From the NCBI GenBank assembly GCA_038253945.1, contig JBBSGR010000007.1:54369-118368 (forward strand): a stretch of 64,000 bases of DNA, in the 5' to 3' direction. The notes below the pieces were generated by a model, which saw only the letters and a program-made list of their open reading frames with translations, was not told the DNA's origin and did not search any database. This DNA comes from JBBRYW01 sp038253945 (GTDB lineage: Bacteria; Actinomycetota; Thermoleophilia; Gaiellales; Gaiellaceae). Positions 51,735 to 60,314 of this stretch are shown here, piece by piece; within the stretch, counting starts at the first letter, position 1; each line of letters begins with the position of its first letter. The position numbers and the translations under genes were made by a program.

Positions 51735-51735
51735 A

Positions 51736-51777
51736 CCGCGAAAAGCGCGGCGCGCTTACGCGACGCACTTTTCGCGG
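51736..51777. terminator. Long hairpin after greA, between convergent genes
   Basis: CCGCGAAAAG (51736-51745) pairs perfectly with CTTTTCGCGG (51768-51777), with further GC pairing inside. It directly follows the greA stop and precedes the convergent secreted-protein gene. The A4/T4 parts inside the arms could act as weak U-tracts in both directions. Confidence 0.6.
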
Positions 51778-51811
51778 AGAGGTGCGCTTCCAGCCGCGGC
51801 TCAGGCGAGTC

Positions 51812-52369
51812 TCACGCCGGGCAGCGAAAGCGCGGGTTCCACTGCTGGAAGATGCCGTTCGGATTGAACTGCCCGAGCCAGACGTGCAGGTCGTAGTGGA
51901 TCGGGCCAGGGTTTGCCGGTGGGCCATGGCCCGGCATTGGCCCGTCGAAGGGAATGCCGAAGAGCGACGGACGATCGTAGTCGGTCGCGAGGTTCTGGTC
52001 GGCGTCGTTCTTGTGGTACTCCAGCGCACCGAGAACGAGGCCGCCCGGGGTGGGGACGTACGTCAGCTCGGGCGGTCGGGTCACGTCCTGGATGCCGGAG
52101 GCCTCGATGGCCGGGTTGACGTAGTGGAAGCCCATGATTCCGAAGGGCGATTCGATGCACGGCGAAGCTGGAACGTAGCCTGCCGCCAACGCGCCGGCCG
52201 GCGTGGCGAAGGCGGCCGTCGCCTCCTTGGCGAGCGTGAGCTGCGCGTCCTGGGCGGAGCGGCCGCGGGCCCGGCCGCGGTCGGCCGAGGAGGCCTGAGC
52301 GAGCACGAGCGTGAGCCCCAGCGCCAGCAGCGCTGCGATCACCCTCGATCGCGTGGATGTACGAGTCAT
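51812..52369 (-). CDS. Secreted protein of unknown function, paralog A
   Basis: 185 aa. Signal peptide (VIAALLALGLTLVLAQASSA). The mature part has IESPFGIMGFHYVNPAIEASG, PELTYVPTPGGLVLGALEYHKND, SLFGIPFDGPMPGHGPP and HYDLHVWLGQFNPNGIFQQWNP, ending in a Cys close to the C-terminus. The same blocks recur in the neighbouring larger protein. The His-rich blocks (FHY, GHGP, HYDLH) suggest a metal site; two conserved Cys could form a disulfide. AGGAG precedes ATG 52369. Family not recognised. Confidence 0.8.
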   Translation of the reverse strand: MTRTSTRSRVIAALLALGLTLVLAQASSADRGRARGRSAQDAQLTLAKEATAAFATPAGALAAGYVPASPCIESPFGIMGFHYVNPAIEASGIQDVTRPPELTYVPTPGGLVLGALEYHKNDADQNLATDYDRPSLFGIPFDGPMPGHGPPANPGPIHYDLHVWLGQFNPNGIFQQWNPRFRCPA

Positions 52370-52461
52370 GCGTTCTCCTTTTCTTGATCGAAGTCAGCAG
52401 CAAGACGGGAGAGCTGCCGGTTCCGTTCCATTATCACCTGCAACGGTCCTCGACATGAGCC

Positions 52462-53328
52462 TCACGCGCACCTGACGGACGGATTCCACGGGAAGAAGTT
52501 GCCTTTCGGATTCGCCTGCCAGACCCAGGCGTGCAGGTCGTAGTGCATCGCCATGCCGGGGTGATGTCCGGCCATCGGGCCGTCGAACGGCTTGCCGAAG
52601 AGCAGCGGGCGATCCTGGGTCGTGGACGGGTTGCCGTCGGCGTCTGCCCGGAAGTACTCGACTGCCACGAGCTTTAGCTTGCCGCCCGCCACCGGTGCGT
52701 ACACGAGCTCTTCGGGGCGACGGATATCCAACACGCCGTCGGCCATCAGGGCCTGGTTCTCGTAGTGAATGCCCATGCCGCCGTCGGGGGAGGAGACGCA
52801 GACCGGCTTGCCGTCCGCGCCGGGCACGGTGTGGTAGCCGTCCGCCTCGGCCTTCGCGACCGACTGATACTTCGCCGTTGCCGCCTTCGCTGCCACGAGT
52901 TGGTCGGCGACCGTCGTCACGCGGTTGAGAACGAAGAGGCCGCCCTTGCCGTCGCAGGTTGCCCTGAGATCGAGCTCCGCGCGCGCCTCGTCGGCCGACA
53001 CGAAGCGGCCGGTGAAGGTCCAGACGACGAGGCTGCCGGTCTTGTTCACGACCTTGAAGCGGCCGTTCTTGATCACGAAGGACATCGACGTGTATCCGCG
53101 CCCAGTGCCACAGGCCCACATCACGCGGGCATGCTTCCCGTCCTTCTTCACGGTGATGGAGATGGACTTCTCGATCGATGTTGCACCGCCGCCCACTTTG
53201 CCCTCGTACTTGCCGCCCGGCTTCGGGGCTGCGCCGAGCCCCGCTCCCACCCAGGCGATCAGCGCAAAGGTAAGCGCTGCCGTCAAGGCGGTGAGCCCCC
53301 GCCTGTTGCTTCTTGAATTCAACTCCAT
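52462..53328 (-). CDS. Secreted protein of unknown function, paralog B with extra N-terminal domain
   Basis: 288 aa. Signal peptide (LTALTAALTFALIAWVGAGLGAA). Residues about 35-135 form an extra domain with Gly/Lys/Thr-rich beta-strand sequence and Cys (MWACGTGRGY). The rest repeats paralog A: SSPDGGMGIHYENQALMADG, LVYAPVAGGKLKLVAVEYF, LLFGKPFDGPMAGHHPG, MHYDLHAWVWQANPKGNFFPWNP. Tandem with A in the same orientation, 92 bases apart, both with GGAGA sites. Probably a duplicated pair acting outside the cell. Confidence 0.8.
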   Translation of the reverse strand: MELNSRSNRRGLTALTAALTFALIAWVGAGLGAAPKPGGKYEGKVGGGATSIEKSISITVKKDGKHARVMWACGTGRGYTSMSFVIKNGRFKVVNKTGSLVVWTFTGRFVSADEARAELDLRATCDGKGGLFVLNRVTTVADQLVAAKAATAKYQSVAKAEADGYHTVPGADGKPVCVSSPDGGMGIHYENQALMADGVLDIRRPEELVYAPVAGGKLKLVAVEYFRADADGNPSTTQDRPLLFGKPFDGPMAGHHPGMAMHYDLHAWVWQANPKGNFFPWNPSVRCA

Positions 53329-53452
53329 GGTCTTTCTCCTTCCAATTGCCGTTCAGGGAAGCTGACGCCGAGCGGGTTGGCGGCCACCTCGTGGCGGCCT
53401 GTCGAGGGGATCGGTCTTCCCAGTACCAGCATCGGCCCGCGCTCACGTTGCA

Positions 53453-53920
53453 TCACTCGGGGAAGTCCCTACGTCTAGTGCTGTACAGGAAGATGACGCC
53501 GAACTGGTTGTCGGTCACCTCGCCGGTGTCCGAGACGAAGAAGTTCGACGTGATGCGCCCTCGAGCGCCCTCGAACTGGCCCTCACCGCTCTCGATCTCC
53601 CAGACCACCGTTCCGTGAGAGAGGTGGGGATCCGGGCTCGGGCCGAGCTGACCTCGTGCGACAGCTCGAAAGCGCAGCGAGTTCCCGTGGCCGAAGCTCA
53701 GAGTGCCCTCCTCGTCGAACGTCTCGGCATCGGCGAACCGCAGGTGAGAGTCGCAACGTGCCTCGCCCCCCGGCGCGGTCAGAAACCGCCCGTCGAGACC
53801 GTCGATGCCGACCGTCGTGAAGTGGGCGCAACTCGGCGCGCTCAGCACCGCCTCCAGGAGGCCGGGTGCGATCTCCCGCGTATGTCCTCGGAACTGCATC
53901 GAGTACGTCATCGGCTTCAT
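53453..53920 (-). CDS. Conserved hypothetical protein, possible beta-barrel
   Basis: 155 aa from ATG 53920; the frame is open 13 codons upstream. Alternating beta-strand-like sequence with LSFGHGNSLRFRAVARGQLG, PDPHLSHGTVVWEIESGEGQFEGARGRITSNFFVSDTGEVTDN. The pattern is like small allene-oxide-cyclase/dirigent-like barrels reported in actinobacteria, but this is a weak guess. No signal peptide. Divergent from the LAL regulator, which could control it. Confidence 0.6.
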   Translation of the reverse strand: MKPMTYSMQFRGHTREIAPGLLEAVLSAPSCAHFTTVGIDGLDGRFLTAPGGEARCDSHLRFADAETFDEEGTLSFGHGNSLRFRAVARGQLGPSPDPHLSHGTVVWEIESGEGQFEGARGRITSNFFVSDTGEVTDNQFGVIFLYSTRRRDFPE

Positions 53921-53984
53921 TCGCCCCCGCTTCGTCGGCGCTCTGATACGAGCCAGCATGCGGCGCCGGCCGCGGAACCGCTTC

Positions 53985-54000
53985 GGGGAGATCCCTAACG
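53985..54000. promoter_or_regulatory. Palindromic motif GGGGAGATCCCTAACG upstream of the LAL gene
   Basis: A GGGA-N2-TCCC core plus TAACG, 27 bases before the regulator GTG (54027) and 14 bases before a possible -10 box TACGGT (54015-54020). A near-copy GGGAAACCCCTAACG lies at 57410-57424. The repetition suggests an operator shared by two genes. Confidence 0.4.
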
Positions 54001-54026
54001 CTTGCAGGGCGAGCTACGGTTCCTCT

Positions 54027-56119
54027 GTGCTCGTCGGCCGCACGGAGGAGTGCGAGCGGCTGGAGGCGCTGCTCGACTCAGCGCGCGAGGGCAGGAGCGG
54101 CGCGCTGCTAGTTCTCGGTGACCCTGGCCTCGGCAAGACCAGCCTGCTCGAGCACTTGATCGGGCAGGCGAACAGCATGCGTGTTCTCCAGGCGCGCGGC
54201 AGCGAATACGAGTCCCAGCTCCCGTTCGCAGGCCTGCACAGCCTGCTCCGGCCCCTGTTCAGCCTGATCGAGCGGATTCCGGTGGCTCAGGGTCGCTCGC
54301 TGCGGGCCGCGCTTGCGCTCGAGGGCGGCGAGGCGGATCGCCTGAGCGCGTACGCGGGCACGCTCAGCCTCCTCGCGGAGGCCGCGGAGGAGCGGCCGAC
54401 CCTCGTGCTCGTCGACGACATCCAGTGGGTCGACAGCGCCTCGGCGGAGGCCCTGCTCTTCGCGGCACGCCGGATTGCCGGAGAGGCGCTCGCGCTCGTG
54501 TTTGCGGGACGCCTTGGCCAGTCGCAAGCTTTCGAGGCATCGGATCTCCCCCGGCTGGATCTGGGGGGGGCTGGACGCCGAGAACGCGCCGGCTAGCCGA
54601 GGCAGCTCTTCCTCTCGCGGCGGACCCCCTCCTGCGGGCCGACGTTCGGCATCGGCTCGCCGTCATCGCGGACTGGCACGGTAAATGGCGCGCCTCCGCG
54701 ATTTCATCTGACGAGCTGGTTCGGGAGGCCGACCGCCTGGAGTCACGCGATCCTCGCCGTGCCGTGGCCCTGCTCGGGGTCGTGCTGCAGCGCCGTTTCC
54801 AGGCGCTCGAGACCGGCGGGGCGCTGCAGCTCGCCGAGCGCCGCGTGAGCTTGTGCGCGCCCGCCGGTGGCGAGCGACACCTCCGGGCGTTACAGGATCT
54901 CGCACGTGCGCAGGGGCTCCGCGGCAAGGCCCATGAGTCCGCCGACACCATCGACCGCGTGCTCGCCGAGAGTCCTGACGAGTCGCTCTCGTTCGCCACG
55001 AACATCGCGGAGCCTCTCATCTGGCTCGAGCGCTACGAGCTTGCGCGGAGGCTTCTGACCGCGAGCGTGGGCGAGGCACGCGCCGAGGGAAACATCGTCC
55101 GGCTGATCTTCGAGCAGACGAATCTCGCTCTGCTGGAGTTGCGTACGGGAAGGCTCGCGCCCACCGTGGCCGGTGCGTCGGAGGCGCTCTCCCTCGCGGA
55201 GCAAACCGGGAACGAGTACATCGAGGCGTGCAATCTCGCCACGCTCGCGCGCGTGGACGCGATCCGCGGCAACGAGGCGGAATGCCGGCGACGGGGCGAG
55301 CGAGCTCTGCTGCTCGCCCACGCCCTCCGCGACGAGCTCGTACAAGCGGAAGCTCGTGCTGCCCTGGGCGCCGCCGCGCTCGGCGCGGGACGGCCGGAGG
55401 AGGCGATCCGGCACCTGCAGCCGCTCGCCGAGCTGGCGCGCCGGAACGCCGTTGCTGAGCCCGGCGTCCTCCCGTACGGCCCCGATCTGTTCGAGGCCTA
55501 CGTGCGGGTGGGCGATCTCGATGGGGCGCAGCAGACGCTGGGCGAGCTGCGCGAGCGCGCCGAGGCGACGGACCGCATGTGGGCGCTCGCCGCTGCCGAG
55601 CGATGCTCCGGCTTGATCGCGTCCGACGACGACCAGATCGACGCACGGTTCGCCGCCGCGCTCGACCTGCATCAGCGCTCGGGCTTCTCGTCGTTCGAGC
55701 GCGCGCGAACGGAGCTCTGCTACGCAGAGCGGCTGCGGCGCGCGGGTCGCCGGGTCGACGCCCGGGCACAGCTTCGCTCGGCTCTCGAGGTGTTCGACGA
55801 CTTCGGAGCACGACGGTGGCTCGAGCGCGCCGAAGGGGAGTTGCGGGCGACCGGCGAGGCCTGGCGAAAGCGGGATCCGACGGCCGAGGAGCAGCTGACG
55901 CCGCAGGAGCTGCAGATCGCGTTGCAGGTAGCGGAGGGAAAGACGAACCGGGAGGTGGGCGGAGCGCTCTTCCTCAGCCCGAAGACGATCGAGTTCCATC
56001 TCACGCGGACGTATCGCAAGCTGGACATCCACTCGCGCGCCGAGTTGATCCGGCTCTTTGCGGGGCAGGCGGAGGGCGGACCGCCCGGCGAGCTCGGGGC
56101 TCGCCGGGCGGTCTCTTGA
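54027..56119 (+). pseudogene. LuxR-family (LAL type) ATPase regulator, broken
   Basis: Residues 1-180 from GTG 54027 form the ATPase domain: VLVGRTEECERLEALL, Walker A LGDPGLGKTSLLEHL, Walker B LVLVDDIQWVDSASAEALL. The frame stops at 54596 after a G8 tract (54563-54570). The rest, in another frame to 56119, holds TPR-like helices and a C-terminal LuxR helix-turn-helix (LTPQELQIALQVAEGKTNRE, FLSPKTIEFHLTRTYRKL). A ninth G would fuse both into ~697 codons. That is still short of the usual 900-plus, so a central segment also seems deleted. Probably non-functional unless frameshifting occurs. Confidence 0.8.
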
Positions 56120-56125
56120 CCAGCC

Positions 56126-57347
56126 CTAGCGCGGGACGGCTGTGGCGAGCCAGTGGCGGCTACCGTCCAGGTCGACGGCCTGCAAGCGGTGGTAGGTGTG
56201 CGCCCTCGGCGAACGCGTCGCGCGGTCGACGAAGCGGTAGCTCGCCCCAGCGCCGCCGTTGCCCTTCGCCCCGATCAGCCTCAGGTTCAGCTTCGTGCGT
56301 CCGCCGTAGACGTTGAAGCCGAGCGTCTCGAGCTCGGACGCCGTGCGCCAGCGGACGATCGTTCTCCTCGCAGTGCTTGTCGACGTCAGCGAGCGCAGCC
56401 GGACAGCCGTCGGGCCCGAGACGGTCGCGGTCGTCGCGGCTGTTGCGCCACTGTCGCCGGTCAGCGTGATCGTGACCGGGTAGGCGCCGCCGAACGCGTA
56501 CGTATGCGTACCTCCTACTGCGAAGACGCCGCAGGAACGGGTAACGGTGACGCTGTTGATGGTCGAGGTCGTACCATCCCCCCAGTTGATCGTCCCGCCG
56601 AAGGTGCTCGGCGTGTCCATCGGATTCGTCGTGGCCCAGGCGGCAACCAGCCCGGAGAACGGCACACCACTCGTGAGGTTGACGATCGGGCTCGCGAAGA
56701 TCAGCGATCCCTCACTTAGGAACTGCGTCGGCGCCGCGGCTCCGGAGTTCCTGAAGTCCGTGAAGCGGAGCGTCCAGGCCCCGTTCAGAGCGGCGGACGA
56801 CAGCCCGTTGAAGGCAGTCAGCCCCGGCAAGAAGGAATCGGGCCTGAAGTGACCGATCGAGGCGTCGCCGCCGGTGTTTCCCGTGATCGACTGGGCGGCT
56901 TCCTGGTCGAAGTAGGTCCCGAGCCCACGGTTCATGCTGTCGACGCCGAGATTCGCGCCGCTGATCCCGACGGGGAAGTTGTTGCCTGCGGCGTCGGTCT
57001 TGTTGACGAACAGACGGACCGTCGAGACGCCCGTTCCCGGCGGTGGGATCAAGTCCAAACGGAGCTCGTTCAAAAGCCGGATGAACGGCCACGACGCCGA
57101 CATCGAGGTCGCTGACAGGCCCGAAAGTAGGATCGTTGATTGCCACGTTCGTCGAAAAGTCCGTCACTGCGGGAACATCTGCGATCGGGGCCTGACCGGC
57201 ATCGCGGATGGTCCCGCCCGTAACGCAGTAGACGGTCGGATGGGCATATGCGGTGATCGCTGCATTGGCGTTCGCCGCTGCGCCCGCAACCGCGCACAGC
57301 CCAATGAGAAGCGCTGCAAGCAAGAGCTTCGACTTCAATCCGTGCAT
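56126..57347 (-). pseudogene. Secreted P-domain/PKD protein, frameshifted
   Basis: From ATG 57347: signal peptide (MHGLKSKLLLAALLIGLCAV), then sequence up to DPTFGPVSDLDVGVVAVH. The frame breaks at an extra C near 57079-57080. Removing it gives VVAVHRLLNELRLDLIPPPG, a good start for a proprotein-convertase P domain, which continues in the other frame (GTYFDQEAAQSI, LNGAWTLRFTDFRNS). A PKD-like region (INWGDGTTSTINSV, GGTHTYAFGGAYPVTITL) and a C-terminal FNVYG-type domain follow. Total length 1222 bases is one more than a multiple of three. Likely a secreted adhesive or enzyme-accessory protein, now broken, or a sequencing error. Confidence 0.75.
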
Positions 57348-57409
57348 CGCGAACCCCCTTGTCGATTGTCTAAAGAGCATCGTCCTCGAGTCGCCCGCGC
57401 GCCGCTTCA

Positions 57410-57424
57410 GGGAAACCCCTAACG
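57410..57424. promoter_or_regulatory. Second copy of the GGGA..CCCTAACG motif
   Basis: GGGAAACCCCTAACG lies between the P-domain gene and lysS and shares the CCCTAACG tail and G-run with the site at 53985-54000. It is 63 bases upstream of the P-domain gene start and 38 bases before lysS. It could be an operator for either gene. Confidence 0.35.
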
Positions 57425-57461
57425 TACAGTCCGTGCTTCTCGCGGACTAGACTCGCCGGCC

Positions 57462-58820
57462 TTGACCGATCTTCCGAAGCGATTCTCGGACCGGGATGAG
57501 CTAGCAGCCGTCCGCGCCGAGGCCGAGAGGCTCGCGGCCGGACAGGAGGCGGAAGCCGCGCGGCGCGTTGCGGGCCGCGTGATGGCGCGGCGCGGGCACG
57601 GCAAGCTCGTCTTCTGCGACCTGGTCGACCGCTCGGGCCGGTTGCAGCTCGTCTGCGAGACGACCCGGACCGGACCGATCGAGGTCGATCTCGGCGACAT
57701 CGTGGGCGTCACCGGGCGCGCGATGCGGACGCGGCGCGGCGAGCCGTCGCTCGCGGTCGACTCGCTCGAGCTGCTCGCCAAGACCCGGCGCCCGCTGCCG
57801 GATCTGTTCCACGGCCTCCGTGATACCGAGGCCCGCTACCGGCAGCGCTACCTCGACCTCCTGATGAACGAGGAGTCCCGATCGGACGTGATCGTCCGCG
57901 CCCGCATGGTGACCGCGATCCGGCGCTATCTGGACGAGCACGGCTTCGTCGAGGTCGAGACGCCCGTCCTGCAACCGCGCTACGGGGGCGGCTTCGCCGA
58001 GCCGTTCGTAACGCACCACAACCAGCTCGACGCCGACTTCTACCTCCGGATCGCGAGCGAGCTCTATCTGAAGCGGCTGATCGTGGGCGGCCTCGAGCGG
58101 GTGTACGAGATCGGCCGAGACTTTCGCAACGAGGGCGTCTCGTACAAGCACAACCCGGAGTTCACGATGCTCGAGTGGTACGAGGCGTATGCCGACTACG
58201 AGGACACGATGGCCCGGATCGAGGAGCTCGTCGGGACGGTGGCGGCCGGGTTGCTCGGCACGACGAAGGTGACGTTTCGCGGCCACGACGTCGACCTCGA
58301 GCCGCCGTGGCGGCGGATCACGTTCGTGGACGCACTCGGAAGTCACGGGCTCTGGCTCCGGGACGGCCTGAAGGAGGCCCTCGAGGCTCGCGGCGTGGAC
58401 ACGAGCCAGGACGCCGACTGGCTGCAGCTCATCGACCACGCGTTCACCCGCTTCGTCGAGCCTTCCCTGCTCGAGCCGACGATCGTCTATGACTACCCGG
58501 TCGAGATCTCGCCGTTCGCGCGGGCGAAGGACAACCAGCCGGGACTCGTGGAGCGCTTCGAGTACTTCGTGGGCGGGATGGAGCTCGGCAATGCGTTCAG
58601 CGAGCTGAACGATCCCGAGGAGCAGGCCGCGCGCTTCGCGATGCAGGCCGAAGTCGCGGGCGGAGAGCCGGGCGACCCGGACTACGTCGAGGCGCTCGCC
58701 TACGGGATGCCCCCGACGGGCGGCCTCGGGCTCGGAATCGACCGGCTCGCGATGGTCTTCACCGGCCGCGACACGATCCGGGATGCCGTTCTCTTTCCCG
58801 CGCTGCGCCAGCGCGACTGA
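57462..58820 (+). CDS. lysS: Lysyl-tRNA synthetase, class II
   Basis: 452 aa. OB-fold anticodon-binding domain first (RVAGRVMARRGHGKLVFCDL), then class II motif 1 (IRRYLDEHGFVEVETPVLQ), motif 2 (YEIGRDFRNEGVSYKHNPEFTMLEWYEAY) and motif 3 (GLGLGIDRLAMVFTG). Somewhat shorter than the ~500-aa E. coli enzyme because of a compact N-terminus. TTG start at 57462; TAGACT (57448-57453) 8 bases upstream is a likely leaderless -10 box. Confidence 0.96.
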   Translation: MTDLPKRFSDRDELAAVRAEAERLAAGQEAEAARRVAGRVMARRGHGKLVFCDLVDRSGRLQLVCETTRTGPIEVDLGDIVGVTGRAMRTRRGEPSLAVDSLELLAKTRRPLPDLFHGLRDTEARYRQRYLDLLMNEESRSDVIVRARMVTAIRRYLDEHGFVEVETPVLQPRYGGGFAEPFVTHHNQLDADFYLRIASELYLKRLIVGGLERVYEIGRDFRNEGVSYKHNPEFTMLEWYEAYADYEDTMARIEELVGTVAAGLLGTTKVTFRGHDVDLEPPWRRITFVDALGSHGLWLRDGLKEALEARGVDTSQDADWLQLIDHAFTRFVEPSLLEPTIVYDYPVEISPFARAKDNQPGLVERFEYFVGGMELGNAFSELNDPEEQAARFAMQAEVAGGEPGDPDYVEALAYGMPPTGGLGLGIDRLAMVFTGRDTIRDAVLFPALRQRD

Positions 58821-58861
58821 CCGCTTGGACGACGTGCTCCCCCAGCTGTCATGATCCGACC

Positions 58862-59743
58862 TTGCAGATCGTCGTGCGCTCTGCCCTCGCGGCCGTTCTG
58901 GTCGTCGCGGCCCTCTCGAAGCTTGCGAGCCCGACGCGAAGTCGGGCTGCGCTCGCGAGCCTCGGCTTGTCCCGTCCAGGATCTCGCTCGGCCGCCTGGC
59001 TTTCGCTCAGCGCCTGCGAGCTCCTGCTCGGGGCAGGCGTCGCCGCCGGCTCGACGGTCGCCGCGTACGGCGCAGCCGTGCTCCTGGCCGCCTTCGCGTT
59101 GTGGCTCATCATCCTCCTGCGCCGGGGCGCCGCGGGCGCTCCGTGCGGCTGTTTCGGCTCTCGATCGAGAGTTGGCTGGCTCGGGGTGGCGCGAAACGTC
59201 ATGCTCTCCGCCGGCTTCGCCCTGGTGCCCGCCCTTCCAGCCGCGTCGATGAGCATGCAAGCTTGGCTCGCGGTCGGCCTCGCTGCCGCGCTGCTCGGGA
59301 TCGCCGTCCTCGGGGTCGTTGTGCTCGCGCTCGCGCGAGAGGTCGGCATGCTGCGTCTCCGGCTCCCCCCGCAGGGAGCCCTCGAGATCCCGCACGAGGG
59401 TCCGCCGCTCGGCAGGAGGACGGAGGTGATCGAGCGCTTCCACGCGAAGCCGGGAGCAGCCCTCGCCCTGGCCGTTTTCTCCTCGGAGGGCTGCCGCCTC
59501 TGCCAGAGCCTCGCCCCGGCGGTTGCCGCCTTCGAGCGCGACTCGCTGCTCTCCCTCGAGGTTTTCGACGAGGAGCGAGACCGAGAGCCCTGGCGAGCGC
59601 TGGGAATACCGGGCGCGCCGTACGCGGTTGCGCTCGATCGTGATGGGATCGTCCGGGCGAAGGGGACCTTCAACAGCTTCGGCCAGCTCGAGAGCATCGT
59701 GGCCGCGGCCGAGCGGCGGGCTCGTGACGCGGCTCGTGTCTGA
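58862..59743 (+). CDS. MauE-MauD fusion: membrane redox protein with thioredoxin-like domain
   Basis: 293 aa, TTG start. Residues 1-165 are a four- to five-segment membrane domain of the MauE/DoxX kind, with SKLASPTRSRAALASLGL and the cytosol-edge motif APCGCFGSRS followed by RN. Residues about 190-290 form a thioredoxin-like domain with SSEGCRLCQSLAPAVAAF (CxxC) and GIPGAPYAVALDRDGIV. In methylamine utilisation clusters mauE and mauD are separate genes whose products help fold the disulfide-rich small subunit. First gene of a four-gene set. Confidence 0.75.
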   Translation: MQIVVRSALAAVLVVAALSKLASPTRSRAALASLGLSRPGSRSAAWLSLSACELLLGAGVAAGSTVAAYGAAVLLAAFALWLIILLRRGAAGAPCGCFGSRSRVGWLGVARNVMLSAGFALVPALPAASMSMQAWLAVGLAAALLGIAVLGVVVLALAREVGMLRLRLPPQGALEIPHEGPPLGRRTEVIERFHAKPGAALALAVFSSEGCRLCQSLAPAVAAFERDSLLSLEVFDEERDREPWRALGIPGAPYAVALDRDGIVRAKGTFNSFGQLESIVAAAERRARDAARV

Positions 59744-60314
59744 CGGTCGGATCAGGCTCAGCGACCTGGTCGCGCAGAAGACGTCCCGGCGCGGGTTTCT
59801 CGCCCGCATCGGGCGCACCCTCGTACTGGCTGCGGGAGGGAGCGCGGTCGCCGCGGGGCTGCGAACCGGCGAGGCCGACGCATTTCACTTCTGCGGGCAC
59901 ATCTACACGACGGACTCCTGCCCGCACCCGACCGGCTTGCCGCGCGTCGACGCGCGCGGCTACCCGCTTCGCGCGAAGGACGGCCGCGCCGTGGACGACC
60001 TCGGGCGGCTCGTGGATCGGCGCGGGCACCCGATCGACGCGAGCGGGGAGCCGCTTGAAGATCCAGACGGGCGGCCGCTGCCCCCGGCGCCCAGGACACG
60101 CCTGTGCCTCGACGCCGTCGCGGAGCGCTACGGGCTTCACACGCACGTCGACGGCGCGTGGTACCGGTGCTGCGGCGGCTACGTGCGCAAGCTGATCGAT
60201 TGCTGTGCGCACACCCGGCTTCGGATCAACGGGGATTCCGCGCTGACCGGGTACTGCTTCGCGGGCCGGAAGGTCTTCTGCGTCCAGTACTACGACACCA
60301 AGGTGCCGTGCTGA
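59724..60314 (+). CDS. MauA-like Cys-rich exported small subunit
   Basis: 196 aa from GTG 59724 (or GTG 59736), overlapping the MauE-MauD end. Tat signal LVAQKTSRRGFLARIGRTL closely resembles MauA leaders. The mature part has ten Cys, including HFCGHIYTTDSC, WYRCCGGY, LIDCC, GYCFAG and VFCVQYYDTKVPC, similar in layout to MauA (YRDCCG ... WCFGA ... C). The second cofactor Trp of MauA (IIWCFG) aligns with Tyr (TGYCFA), and only one Trp is present. So a canonical TTQ cannot form. Repeats of D-x-x-G-R/G-H-P-ID lie in a central linker. The function is not methylamine oxidation in the known way. Confidence 0.65.
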   Translation: MTRLVSDGRIRLSDLVAQKTSRRGFLARIGRTLVLAAGGSAVAAGLRTGEADAFHFCGHIYTTDSCPHPTGLPRVDARGYPLRAKDGRAVDDLGRLVDRRGHPIDASGEPLEDPDGRPLPPAPRTRLCLDAVAERYGLHTHVDGAWYRCCGGYVRKLIDCCAHTRLRINGDSALTGYCFAGRKVFCVQYYDTKVPC

